Assembly: GCF_900496995.4 (NCBI RefSeq)
Contig: NC_044005.1
Span: 18,357,363 to 18,421,362 of the forward strand
Direction of reading: 5' to 3'
Length of the DNA stretch: 64,000 nucleotides
Origin: Aquila chrysaetos chrysaetos
Lineage: Eukaryota; Chordata; Aves; Accipitriformes; Accipitridae
Shown here piece after piece: positions 33,125 to 46,400 of this stretch (positions within the stretch are counted from its first letter, which is position 1; each line of letters opens with the position of its first letter). The notes beneath the pieces are model-generated. The model did no database searches, had not been told where the DNA came from, and saw only the letters and a list, made by a program, of their open reading frames with translations. A program made the translations under genes and the position numbers.

Positions 33125-36100
33125 AAGCAACCTCCACTATTTCTCTGTGCCTAAGAGTTGTAAACATCCCATTCTCTGCAACTTTTGGCCTGACTTCTGT
33201 CAGACAAATTCATTCATGCCAGCAGATAAATTCAGCTTTGCTCACTTCTTTTGTACATACATTGCTTTATTAGAGACAGCATGTTATCAGTTTGTTTTTA
33301 ATGCTGCTTCTGGTTTTATTTTGTGGGAAATTTTTTTTGAGCAAATTTAATTAAGCCTTTAAAAAAAAAAGCTGGTACTTTTTTCTACAACCTGGTAGCC
33401 TTTTGCACCTGTACATCTATTTTAGTGTATTAGTTTTGTACTAATATGTTAAACTTTATTGTCACATTTAAAGGACTGTATTTTCATACTTTTGCATTTT
33501 CCCTTTCACCTGCCAATTCCTTATGTGCATTGGGTTGCACATTATGAAATGTATTTTCTTATGAGATAGTAACAATGTGTTTATTTTTTAATTATAGGAA
33601 TTCCAAAGAACAGCACATCAAAATACTGCATTTTAAGTTAGATTTTTTTGTTTGTTTAGATCTGAAATCTTCCTGATTTTTACAACTATGGCAAGAATCC
33701 AGTCTAATGTTTTGTTTGAAAGTTCTGGCAGCTGGTCTTATCCTTATATAGCAAGCCCACTTCAAGAATTATTTTTGGGTTTTTAAGAGTCCGGGGGATA
33801 TTTAGGAGTCCAAATTCCAGTGAAATTCACTGGGATCTGACAGTCTGATTCTGTTTTGCTTTCTGGTTCAGCTGTGACCATGGAACTCCATGATCACCCA
33901 GAAGCACATTAGACAGACTAGAATTGTTCATTTGCCCATGCAGAAATAAATCTAGAAATACTGTAAAAATTATAGTAATAACTTGTTCTTCCAGCTACCC
34001 ATATGTGGGGGTAAGTGAAGACCGGAGTTGAGGATTTGTGCTAAATCCTGGAGTGTCGGGAAGACAAGGCATAGTATCTTCGCTGTTGCCTGAATGGTAA
34101 CCCTCCACTTGAGGGTTCCCTCGCCAACAGAGGTGCCGAGGTGACGGCTCATTGCCTTGCTTTCTCCTGCCTGTGATTAAAAAAGGGCTTCACTCTTAGT
34201 GATGTCGTTCAGTGTTCCTTACCTGATCTGAAGTGTTGCTGACTTCATAATTGCAGCTGTTCTGTGAACAAAGTCAAAGTGAAGAGTAACTGCTCTAGCA
34301 TTATGAAATGTGCAAAGCTTTAGCACTCTTACGTTACACTTCCATTTTCCAACTTTGTGCTTTAAAAAAGCAGAAATGAGATTCATCTATTAACATGATA
34401 TGAAGAGGGAATGATAGTGATCTGGGCTGCCTCCCTGCCTCTGGGTTGGGGTTAAGCAATGCACCGGGTATAATGGTTATAAGTGCATCCTTAATACTTA
34501 CCATGCAGTTTTTACCACAGATTCATTGTATTTAGGATCGGGATCTGATGCTACTGCAGTGTAGTGTTTACCGGTAAAGGCCTGTTTGGGTTTTTTAAAT
34601 GCAGTTTCTGTAATGAAGAATCTCCCTGTAGTAGAAAACTTTAGTCCCAAGTGTGACCTAAGGACTACTTTAAGGTTAGGTTGAGTTGTTTCCTGCAGTT
34701 CAAAATGCTTAATACTATTTAAACAGGTATCTTGCTGCAACTTTACTTTTAGTTTTAGTTGATGGCAGATTCTTACCTAACCTGCTTCATTAAAGTATGC
34801 AAGGCCTGGTAACACCACCACAATGTTATTGAAATATATTGAATACTGCATTTCCAAACTACCAAATAGCTTCTAGATAAATGAAGATATGGGTGTTTGA
34901 ACCAATAAATCCTCATGTCTCCTGCATACACATCTATAGGCCTCCTGCTTCTGTGAAAGCTCTGCAGACATTCCTTTTGAGATGCAGCCATGGAAGGCAT
35001 GGTGTAGGTTTGGAGGAGAAACTTAGCTAAACTGTGCAGGTGATATGTCTTGTGGGTGAGGGGAGGTGTTTGGGTTTTTTTCCTCTGTCAGCCTTTTTAA
35101 TCTGTTTTTTTGACCACAGTCAAGACCATTGGTGGTCCTGGCCTCATCACCAATATGTAGTGTTTCCATGGGACTGCAGCGTAGAACATTGTTAAATGCA
35201 AGAAGGTGTCAGTGGGGGGATGGTGCTGCTGCTGGTTAGGGACTGAGGTTCACTGGGTTTCTTCTGAAGATTTGGGCACAGTGCTGTCTGACTGCGTAGC
35301 TCTAACCAGACACTTGGGTCTCATGCTCACCAGCACTAGGAACATTAACTTTCATCACACACAAAAACCCTGAAACTCCCTGCAGTTGCATCGTATGTAT
35401 GTTGGTAGCTTAGTTACTAAAAAGTCATAGCTGTCTTCAGAAGACTTAGTATTCTGAAGAATTTATTTTTACCTTAAATCGATAGATGTACTTTGAGAAA
35501 ACTATTTTAGTTACCATAGTTTGATGTGGCACTGTGTGCCTGGACAGAGATGGGGCTGAAATCTACAGATGTAACTTATAAGCTTGAAATTTGTGGGGAC
35601 GTGGCTGATGAAGACTGAGAAGTTTCGAGGTTATGGCTTGAGGGAAATCATGAAATGCTTTGGCTTTGGAATAAGCTAGTGAGAAATGCCTCTGGAGGGG
35701 ACGTGTCTGCATTTTAGAATACAAAACTGCTTCTGAAGTCTCAGAAGCTGAGCAGTATTAAAAAGAGAATAAAGTGTTTAAAAGTAGGTGCAAGATAAAA
35801 GACAAGTCCTTCTGAGGCCACAAAGACAATCAGGCCATGTAGACAATCTGCGTTTTTCACTTGTATATTTTGAGTTGGGAAGAAGATAGCAGCTAACAGC
35901 AGCTGATTCAAAGTGGAAAAGGAGGATTTGTCAAATTACTGGAACTATATTTTTGTACTCCAGCGTAGGATTTCCTACTAAGTTGGATGTGCAGAGGGAG
36001 GGGAGAGAGACCATCTTTATACTTCATGGAAGCATTATTCAGAAGCTAGTGTTCATACTGCATCGCACTCACAGAACACACCTACTTGTGCTACCTGCTA

Positions 36101-37260
36101 CTTCGTGTTTTTCTCTGTCTACTGAAACTTTGGTGCAGAAGCTCGTTGTTTACATGAAGCACTTTCTGATTAGGCTGGAAATTAACACCTCTTCCTCCTG
36201 TAAATTTGATGGAGATAACAGATTACTGACTATATTTTGCTTGAGGATAGAGGTATGAACATTAAGTTTTCTTGAATGAGGAAGACTTGTGCTCCTTGCT
36301 CTATTAAAGAGAGAGCTCAGACTTTCGTTTAGTGAGCAACATGCAAAAACTTCTTATTCCCCTTTCCCTAACCCCCCCCTCTTTTCCTTAACATGTGGAT
36401 GAAGAACTTAATTCCTGAAACAGATTCTTCCTTTGAAATGTTCTGTTGTTCCACGGAGTTACTGTAGTTGTGTATTAGTTACTGCTGTGTTGATTGGCAG
36501 TTTCTTGTATTTTTCCTGTTCTTGAGGAGTTTCACTTCTGAAAGTTAAGGCTGTGGCCACCTGTACTTGTAAGCCTTGGTTTTTGGTCCTGGAATGTCCC
36601 AAATGTTTGTCTTATGGGTTTCTTTGGTTTGGGTTTGGTGGGGGTTTTGGGGGTTTCTTATTTTTTTGATTGGTTGGGTTTTTTTGGAAAGAATACTTAC
36701 GCTGTTTGAGGCACTGTTCTTTCTGCTGATAATTATATGCTTCTGTGGTAGAGGTGGTGCTGAGCTCTGCTGAACGCAGGGAACAGCTGAGAGAGCAAAT
36801 TTAAAACCATATTTGGGGTTTCTGTAATTACCTGTACCGCCAGAAGGTCGCCCTGCCTTCGGCAACGTTACGGTTTTGTTTCTTGTCCTTGTATTGTTAC
36901 TGGTATAAAGTCAAGTGCCTTCAATGCTAAAGGCTCAGAAAACTTTCTTAAACTGACTTCATGTCCTATGCAAGTGTTTTTTCTACAACCTGCATAACCA
37001 GTACTTTGTAAAACTTGTTTACGCTTCAACTGTACATAGTGTTTTTAAAAAAAAATAGTATTTTTATTTAGGTACCTCCAAACTTGAATTCTAGTCTTGT
37101 GTGATGCATTGTAAAACAACACATTTCTCTTTTGAGTACCATTACAGTTGTAAAAAGGTTTTCACTGGTTCTATTTTTCTACTGTTGCTGAGAAGCATGT
37201 AACACTGACTTTATCCTACGTATAGTTGGCATTTCAAATAAATGGCTTGTATAGAACATG
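33125..37260 (+). other. BTBD7: BTBD7 3' untranslated region (inferred)
   Basis: About 4.1 kb of AT-rich sequence follows the stop codon, with no long open frame that looks real. AATAAA signals occur at 33945-33950, 35768-35773 and 37237-37242. The last is the likely distal poly(A) signal, because human BTBD7 also has a long 3' UTR and no other + strand gene starts before it. Short open frames inside (for example 35953-36258) look random. Shorter mRNAs ending after the earlier signals are possible. Confidence 0.6.
37237..37242 (+). terminator. BTBD7: Probable distal poly(A) signal of BTBD7
   Basis: A canonical AATAAA followed by T/G-rich sequence (CTTGTATAG, GCTTGTGTGAC) lies 4.1 kb after the BTBD7 stop. 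It is the last good hexamer on the + strand before the convergent UBR7 gene. Confidence 0.5.
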
Positions 37261-38834
37261 CTTGTGTGACTTCTTCCAATTAACTGTTACCTGCAGGCTG
37301 CTGCAGTGCTACCAGCTGACACACGGGCTAAACCGACCGTGCTGTTGTCATCATTCCAAACTTGCAATGACCGATGGCCGAGGGGGAAGGAGTGGTTTGA
37401 TGCAGACAGTAAAGGCTCTTAAAACTGACAGGGTTTGTTGTTCCTTCTGGAGAGAAAAGTGCACAATAATGCCTTGAACATCAAGTATATGATACAAACC
37501 AGTGTAAGAGGACTTCAAAATTAGTGGCACTGTTCAAGCAGCTCATGAAAAAGGAAAAGCACTTCACTGAAGTAGTTCGGTGAGTTCTTCTGGCTGGAGC
37601 TTAATTGACTGAGACTATTCACTGTTGAAGGCACTAGGATTACTTGTAGTCGAGGCAGTGGGACTTAGCCCTTGATCTAGGAAGTGTGTATTTTCTCAGC
37701 AGAGCCGCTCGTTAAGTACCCACCATTCTCTTCTGGAGTTGCGGTTATCCTGCATCAGCTGAATATTCATGACATCTCTTTCACAGAAACAACTGCTTCA
37801 CTACTTCAGAGAGATGACTCAAGTCTAGAAGTGTGTCATCCAGCAGCAGAAAACCTTGACTAGTCTCACTTTGATGGACAACAGCAACATAACCATGGGT
37901 TATGTCCTGACATAAAGCAGGGGTGGGCAGAGTACTGTGTGGTCTTAAATGTTAATTATTGACACCTTCATTCCCACATCCAGGAAGTTGAGTTCTAGGA
38001 GCAACTTCCTAAACTAGACAAATTTAACATGTATTGTTACAGGCTTTCTGTGTGTTTTGCAACAGTGTTCTTCTAAGTCTGCTAACTCTGCCTCTTCCCT
38101 CGGGGGAGCCTTTGGGGAAAAAAGCAAAACTCTGTTAAAGAAGCGGGGGGTGATTGTTAGGGGCTGGGCCCACTTCAGGTAAACCCTGCTCTATGACTGT
38201 AGTACAGGCTGATGCCAAGAATGGACAGTGCACGTCATCAGTGCTGACTCTGCGGTGTGCAAGTGTAGCTGTAGTAACTCTTTTCTGTGGAAATTACGTA
38301 CCTGGTTCAAAAAACTTCCTGCAACTGATCTCCTCCCTCTGGTCAGCATTGCTGTCATTTCCTGAGCACAGCAAGTGGTGGGACTGGGCCTCGCTGTAGT
38401 ACTGACTTGCACCCTGGTACCTGTTCCTGCTTTTTTACTTTTTCATACACTGGGGGACAGCACAACTTGGAAAACCCGGGGTTCTGGTGATGGGAGCTCA
38501 GAGCTGGAACCCAGGACAGTGCTTGCCTCTGGGCACCCTCTCCCCTTTAGTGAATTACATGCCAAGAACTGCAATACAGATGAAACATCCCATTCTTTTT
38601 TTTTCCTGCTCAAAACTGTACTTGCAAGTAGGATGCCAGCCCTTGTTCCACACCTGCCTGCAACGGTGTGGGTCAGGGCGGAGGCAAAGGTCCAGGAATA
38701 CCAGGCTTGACTTGGCCCCTGAGATGGACCTTGGCCCCCCGGCCAACAGGCCATCGCTGCGCTGCCCTGTGTTTGTCTGGAGTGTGGATGGAAACAAAAC
38801 ACTGCAGCAGCACTTCAAAAAAACAAGAGAGTAC
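37261..38834. other. Gap between convergent BTBD7 and UBR7 3' ends
   Basis: About 1.6 kb separates the inferred transcript ends. Overlapping short open frames near 38150-38840 occur on both strands and have no recognisable product. If either gene uses a more distal poly(A) site, the two 3' UTRs could overlap. Confidence 0.5.
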
Positions 38835-40315
38835 TGATTGAACAGTTATTTAATTTTTAGATAGATAGTGTAGTTAGATATGCAGTTACAACTCCCATAA
38901 CAGTTGCTACAAAAAAAAAGCACATACAATACCCAGAGTTAAATTTAAAAGCAACTAGTCATTTTGCATGAAACAAACTGATGAACCGAGCTTCTATGCT
39001 AGAACTAGCTTTTGTAAATAACATGGTCAGAAACAATTAATAGGGAGAATGATAGATAAAGGGCTGATTTTCTTCTCAAAAGTCGTCATGGAAGCAGAAT
39101 AGTACCCCCTGGTAAAGAAATTCTCCAACTACGTAAAGCAGGAGTTAAAATTAGAACCTTCTTAAAGCGTGTTTTGGGGTTTGTGGGTAAAGAGAACTAA
39201 AAACTACATTAGGCTCCAAACTTATGAAAAGTCAGTATTTAATTGTAGCTAAGTGTAGATTCTTAAAAGTCAGCAGAACATCTTCTGTTCCATGATTATC
39301 ACAGTGGTTATAAAAAGATCACATGTTTTATACTGCAGCAAAATGCCAGGATGCTGCAGTGTTTTCAGGAACATTTAGGAACTAGAATAATTTGCAGTAG
39401 GCTAGTTTTTAAAATCAAAGCGCATTAGAAGTCCTATAACAAACCCACCCCTGATGCTTAATTTGTAATTTAGTACCTCCTCCTAGATATTGTTTATATT
39501 CTAGTGAGTGGATAAAGTTCATGTGACAAATTTTTGTGTGTAAAACATGACTGTACAATATTAGAAACAAAGTTTTTGAATTTATAAAAACAGAACATTC
39601 TGGTGCATCAAGCCTAACCTACGGTTTCTCATTTTTCACCTGCCTAGGGAGCGCCTCCACAGTGGGGAGCAAGCATACAGAAGTGCGGTGCTGTTTACTT
39701 CAGCTGATGTGACCCAAATGTCAGAATGCAACTTCACCCAACAGCCATGACCATGAGGTGTGCCTGCTTTACCCTTTCAGGAGCTTTGCCTCCCTCCCTG
39801 TCGTAAACAGACACTCACTTTGTGCAGGGAGCCTTCGCTACAATCGCTGCACCCCGAAGAGATGATACAGAGCCGTTTAAAGCAGGAAAGCAACGCACTC
39901 CCGCCCTGCAAAGCGCCCTGAGTGCGTGTTGCCTGCACTGCACAGAGGGGAGGGCAGGCAGACCCACCTGGGTTTTAGTGCAGCGTACAGCTGTAGGCAC
40001 TAACAGTAGAACAGGTGAAAGGCTAAAGGGAGTACACGTGGCACACTGTTCTTGGATCAAGCCATCCACCCCCTGGAGACACGGCCAGCTTTCAGGAGTG
40101 GAATGCAAAGTCGATCAGTACTGAATCCCTATAAATGCAATGTACCTGTTAAGAACATGTTTTAGTTGCTATAAGTAAAGGAAGTATGAGACAAAATGAA
40201 GATGTTTCTTGGGACAGTTGGATTTTGATGAGAAGCCAAATACTGAAGATGCCTCCTCTGGTTGCCAATGAGTATTGTTTTCCCAGTTTTCCTTTCAGAC
40301 CCAGACCCTCTCGGT
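38835..40315 (-). other. UBR7: UBR7 3' untranslated region (inferred)
   Basis: Read on the - strand, this 1.5-kb stretch follows the UBR7 stop codon. A likely poly(A) signal, ATTAAA, lies at 38849-38854 as TTTAAT on the + strand, about 15 bases before the inferred end. No better AATAAA was seen close by. A GC-richer part is at about 39640-40110. The end point is an estimate. Confidence 0.45.
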
Positions 40316-40408
40316 CTAACTACAGTAGTACTGCATCCTGTTAGTCCGTCGTCTTTTCCGTGACTGAAATTCCTCAAAGAAGTGCTGAATGTCTTCTCTT
40401 TTAACCAC
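40316..40408 (-). CDS. UBR7: UBR7 exon 11 with stop codon
   Basis: 30 codons and TAG: VVKREDIQHFFEEFQSRKRR and then RTNRMQYYCS. The RKRRR cluster may act as a nuclear localisation signal. The acceptor is CCCCTAG. Confidence 0.94.
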   Translation of the reverse strand: MVKREDIQHFFEEFQSRKRRRTNRMQYYCS

Positions 40409-43400
40409 CTAGGGGAAGCAACATGAAACCCAAGTTGTGGTACAAGAATTCAATTAAACGATCCTTTTTTTTTTTTCTTGCATGCATCCCACATGTAATA
40501 CACAAGGCATATAAAAGCAAGTATCCTGAAATCTCTCTGACACAGCTTGCAAAACACTTTTCCTGTTGTACCCAAGCGATGATTAATGCCCAAATTCTCT
40601 TATAATGAGAATACAAACACAGAAACGAGCTCCCCAAAGGTAGAACAAGCACATGGAGCAAAACTCCTGATGGTATTTTTAATGGGTTTGACCACTTGCT
40701 TTTATCATCAGAAAAATTAACACAAAGCAAGATTTTCACTAGCTCACTTCACTCATTACAATGTAACTAAGAATGGCAATTTAGCAAATAAGCCAACAAA
40801 ATGCTTGTGTGGATTAATAATAGCATGAAAATTCCTCCAGGAAAACAACTGACAAGACTGTTTGCCAATATTTAGTCAGTCCCTATTCTTCTAAGGGTTT
40901 AAATTCAATCTAAGAAAAAACAAAGGTTAAGAGTTTTTTTCCTGAATACTTTTCCTAGACCAACAGAAGTTTCATTTAAATTTAAGAACTGCTCTCAGTA
41001 CTTTATAGACAGATTTCTGTAAGGTTCCTGTTATCTCTCAGCAGTGTCATTAAGGAAATAAAACTTAAATTCCAATGAAATCAGGGATTTCTAATTTCTA
41101 CTGCAGTGCCAACAACCCCAGGAGACAGGAAAAAATATTGTAACATCGATAGCATCACAGTATTCAACACCCACCCCTCAACAGTACTTTAAAACACACT
41201 TTCTGGCAAACAAATTCTGTGAGTTGTGCCTTACCGTTCCCTCATCTGCAAATCTCCTGAGATAGTCCGTCAGTTCTGTCTTTAAATCATTGTATTCTGG
41301 ATGGAGAAGCAAAGGCAAGGGAAAGAAAACAAAAACCCAAGAAGGTACCCAGCTTTAGTTTAACACAACACTGGCTCAAGAAGACAACTTGTTCTACTTC
41401 CTCTTGTCATTTGTTAGATTTACTTGAGACAAATCTAGGTTTGAACTGGATTATAAATAATAATAATAATAAAAAGAAAGGTAAGTCCAGGGAAACATAA
41501 GAAGCCTAGTAATTTATCAGGCTAGCCCATGCAGTCTGATTATCCGTTCTAGTTAATCTTCAGAGAAATGTATAGAAGTTCAGTCAGTGAATTGCTCCCC
41601 TGCTCCCAGCTTCCCACTGCAAAAGCACGTGTGGGTCATTCTGGGAAGTCCTAGCCTGGAACTCAAGATTGGGCAAGTGTCCTCACCAGAGTGCAAACCC
41701 CTCACTCAGAAGAGGGAAACACGGCTCCAGTTACAAAATACCTCAAAATACCCTACTGCCTTGTCAATATACTCTGCGGCAAAGCTGCCAGGGAGCACCC
41801 TGCACCCCAGCTTCACACAGGCTGGCACTCGCTAAGACAACAGGAGATTACCAAAACAACAGAACAGGGTAAGATAAATAAGCCAGACAGCAGAAGTGTA
41901 AATTAACATTTAAATATGCACGTTACAAGAAATTACCATCAATACAATATCTAAGATGTTAAATAGAGGAAATGTTCCCACACCATCTAGTTCCTCGATG
42001 TAAGTTAAAGCTGTAACAGGCCGGAAAGGACAAACTTCTCTAGAGTAATCCTGATTGAGGTGGGTGTGCAATCTGTCATACAGTCTTCTACATGTTACTT
42101 CAAAAATAGTTTGACACCACACTGCAAGACCTGATACTAATCTCTTATTGGAAACTGTTCACTTAAAGTGTTAAGGTAGATTCTAAAAATGAAGTTGCAT
42201 TTACCACAGATGAGTTCTACTTGCTGGACTCTGTTCATGCTGTTAAGGGTGTCCATTAAAGGATCTCTCCGCTCTGTTTCTTGGTCACTGGTACCTTTAT
42301 TTTCGTAAGCCAAGACAGTGTCACATTCATCTGTCAGGAACTGGACTTCAAGCTCTGAATACATTTTCTGGAGAATAAAGTAAAATTTACTGTCACGTTA
42401 CAAAACTTCTCAGGTGGAGATGCTCTTCCCCAATCCTTTTTGTGTATCGCAAATAGTAACAATAAAAATAATAATGTACATTTTGTATCCAGCATTTCAA
42501 GCATCTCCCCATAACGACTTCCAAAGCAATACTGGATTTAAGCAGCAAAGAAAATACAAATGTTTAGAAGCTCCTTCGTGCTGTATTAATTCCAAAGGAT
42601 TCAGTGTGTTTCTTTATGTGGGGTGGAAGGGGGTTTTAGGTGTTTATATGCAGAGTAAGAACATTTACATAGATTTTATCTACAAGCTTCTCTTCAGAAA
42701 TTCTCTGGGAGCTCCTCCCTGCCTCCCCCATGTCAAGGATGGTGATGAAGAGAGAATACATACCAAACAGTCTTCACAGGTGCATAATTTGCTTCTCCAG
42801 TTCGATGGCCAAAAGGTGGCAGTGTCCTTTTTTAAAAATTCCTTGCTTTGCAGTTCCTTCAGCTTGCAGACTGGCTCCTCACTCTTAGTAACCACCTGAA
42901 TTAAAATGAGAGTGTTCAGTGCTCTATAACATCAAATACACTCTGTTCTTTCCAGCATGTCATTTTCCTTACGCAAGATTTTTCTTTTGTCTCAGACACA
43001 TTTATTTTTATAAACAACCTATATTACCATTACATCCACATCTGGATTCTGACGTGGTTTTAGCAGCTTCCACTGGAAATTTCTGTAGAAATTTACTGCA
43101 ACAGCCATAAATGTTTAAGACATCAGAGCTGTACTATATGCAAATGCAGCTACAATGCATAATACTCCTGTATTAGAAAAAACTCAGAAGTTGCCTCAGT
43201 GTAAAGGCCAGGTGGCTGACAAGAATGGATGGATCTAACCTATCCGCAAAGACGTTACACCCTTGTCAGCCACTTCTGCAAGCGTGTTCCACAGCCTACG
43301 CTGTACCCCACAGAGACCACGCATTTGCGGTGTCAGTGACTGAACACAAAAACAGACTGAAAGCATTTACCTCTTCACTGAACCTATACAGAAAGAGGTG

Positions 43401-46400
43401 GGCTTTACTTCACCTATCATCAGTATGAAGATGTACGGGACAGAAAAGAAGGTACGTTTTACCTCCGGACAGGCAGACCCAGAGCTAGTGGATGGTTCAT
43501 TAAACTGTTCCACTTGCTTTTCCTCCTTCGTTTCTTGGTGTTCCACTTCACTTTCTTTTTTTATTTCTTTTTTCTGCTCTTCACTTTCCTCAACCTTCAG
43601 GACAATCCCTTCATCTTCAAGGGAGTTCACTTTGGTCAAAGCAGGAACTGGAAGATACATACCCTTGTAAGTGAAAATTCTGTACTAGACAATGTGCAGG
43701 CTACCACAGACGTTCTCTCTGCTTTGTAATGCAGTGTCAAAGAGCATCTAGATCACTGTATACACTGCAGGGTCCTGAATATACTCTACAGCTGTCCAAA
43801 GACACAGTGACCTAGGTATACAGAGAAATGACTCCCTCCTTCACCATAGTCTTCTTCACCTACCATACTCCTAATTCTAAAATACTCTGCTTCCCAAAAT
43901 CTAAGCCTTAGGAGAGGGTAAAGGGCATCACAATTTGAGATAGTTCTGTACTAAGATGCTTGTCCTTCTTGACACCCCTTGATAGCTATCGCAGGTTCAA
44001 TAGTTGTCACATACTTTTTTGCTGACTTGGTGTCAGAGTGAGCCCTTCATTTTCTCCAGACGCGCACACCCCAAAAACTCCATGTCAGATTAACTACACT
44101 AACCACTTCCTTAGTTAAAGCAAGTTTTTCTTTTGATGTCAATTCAAATGTGTGCCCTGTGACATAGATAGTTAGAAGAAGGAAAACCAAAAACAAACAA
44201 AAAACCCCATCCTGTACTGTATTTACATTAGAAGGAAGAGAACTCCAGGTAGGCCAGCTTGGAATCCTTAAAATTACCATTGAAATTTCTGGCACATAAG
44301 CAATCAATCACCAGCTGGTGCAAGCAACATTTAGGAGAGTACATGAAACTAGCTCTTTCCACAGAAATCAAGTCATCTACCCTTCCGATCCCAAAGAGAC
44401 CACATAGCAGACAGAGGCCTGGCATGACCACAGGAAACACGTCCTGAGCACAGCCCCAGCTCTACTCAGATTAAGGTTTTACACATTCATTTCAGGTCAC
44501 TCTATCACTCACTCTTCGCTGCTCAGAGCCTCTTATACTCAGCTGTTTGCCTCACTGCTTCCCTTAGGATGGCTCTTCAGTTCTTTGATCCAGTTTAGAA
44601 ATTAAGTTCCTTGAGACAAGTATTAAATCTTCATCCATCTATATGCTAGCACATCTTTGATAAAATAAATAAAACAGTGAGCACCACAGAATTAAGATTT
44701 AGGAACGAGAACTGCATTTTTTTTTTTTTTTAACAACACTTACTGCAGCCCCACATGTTCCACTGCTGAAGGCGACTGTCCAATATAATGAGTATCATTT
44801 CTCCAACCACTTAAAACAGTATTATGTCATTAATCAACCACGTACGAGAAATACATGCTAACAAAATATTGGCTCAGATCTCTTAATTTTCTTTACCTGC
44901 TAATTGTGATGCATAAGCCCATAGGAAATGGCAGTGATTCATGCAGGCTTGGCATACCATTTCATGGAAGTCTCCACTTTCAGGGGGAACTGCACCAAGA
45001 TGCTATCAAAAGAAAGAAGCATGCAGCAGTGAAGCATTTGCTGCAAATTAACAGACTCAACTCTAGGTTTAGGGGAAGTAAAACATCAACTGCCATCACA
45101 TTTTCAGCACAAGCATACACTCCTGCTAACTTTCTACAGTGATTATCAACGTAATTTAAAGACTAGAAAGAGATGATCAAAATTCCAGGGAAAAACTGAA
45201 ATAATTCTCTCTTTGTCTACAGCCTTTTATGCCTTTTACATACCCAGAAATCTCAGTTCTATCTTTATCTCATTTCTAAATTATGTTCTTCTAAACTGTC
45301 CTAAACACAGGACAGGTGAAGATACCTCTTGCACACTGCACATTTAAACTCTTAAATAACTTTTTATGATTGCTTCCTTATGGGTAAGAGATTGTAAGTC
45401 TTCGTATTGATCACATACTGAACATGAAAATTAGGTCCCAAAGCTCTCCATAAGCTGGTGAGAACTATTTAGGCAATTAAAAGCACTTAACGGCTTTCTT
45501 TTGAAAAGCATTATTGCAAAGCTCACAGTAGGCATCATAACATTCTTCATACATACGTATATACAAAAGAATCCTATAGTTTATCTACAGAACCTATAAT
45601 TGAAGCCAATGATCTTTTTTTTTTTGTTCTTTGATCCTGCAACTTCAAACATGGAATTTCACTCATGCCCTTCAAGGCACAAGAAGCTGAATCCTTAATG
45701 CTTACACGTTAAGTAGGACATTCACTGAAGTGCTGAGCTGCTTTTGAAAGATTTTCCCAAAGTTTGTAATCAGGAACCAACAACACAGTTCGTTTCTTGC
45801 TACTTAAAGGAATTACAGTTTAAAAAGCATTCTTTTGAATGAAGAACTATTCAGGTAGTTGAATATGATGTGACTGAGTAAGAATCTTTTTCTCTACTGA
45901 TTGTACTGATTAGAATTTTCCAATTAGAGAGACAGTTATAAAGTTGTTACTTTTTCTGCAGCGGTAACCTTCAAAAAGGTAGAACTCTTCCTAGGTTTTT
46001 TGGACTGGAGCAGACAGCAGTGTAACATTAAACTTTCAATATTCCTTTGCATAGGATGAAAAGAAATACCTTAGAACTCATGTAATAATCTTTTGAGAAC
46101 TACAGCAAACCTTCCCAAGTAAGAACAACCATACAAACTTGACCGTCAGTAACTTATTTCTATGCAAATGGAAATTCTGCTACTTTCCTTACCCTTCCAT
46201 GGAACCAGTCTTCACAAACTATGCATTGGATCATCTCATCTGGAATCTAGATGAACGGTCATATTATTAGCACTAATAGCAACCGCCAGAATCTTTCACA
46301 AGCCTCAAACTGCAGTATTATGCAAAGTCTGCTGAAGTGAATTGCAATTCCCTCTTTACCCACACACAGGGAGCTGCCGTTAATAAGTAGTCACTGCTTT

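Noticed and set aside
35953..36258. 101-codon frame in the BTBD7 3' UTR
   Set aside because: No recognisable protein features, AT-rich codon use, and it lies inside the inferred 3' UTR.
41455..41476. Short TAA repeat and the homopolymer runs at 19267, 58691 and 63054 as functional elements
   Set aside because: They are ordinary simple repeats; only their positions are noted.
42414..42899. 161-codon + strand frame opposite UBR7 exon 8
   Set aside because: It is the antisense shadow of a coding exon plus intron, with no recognisable domain.
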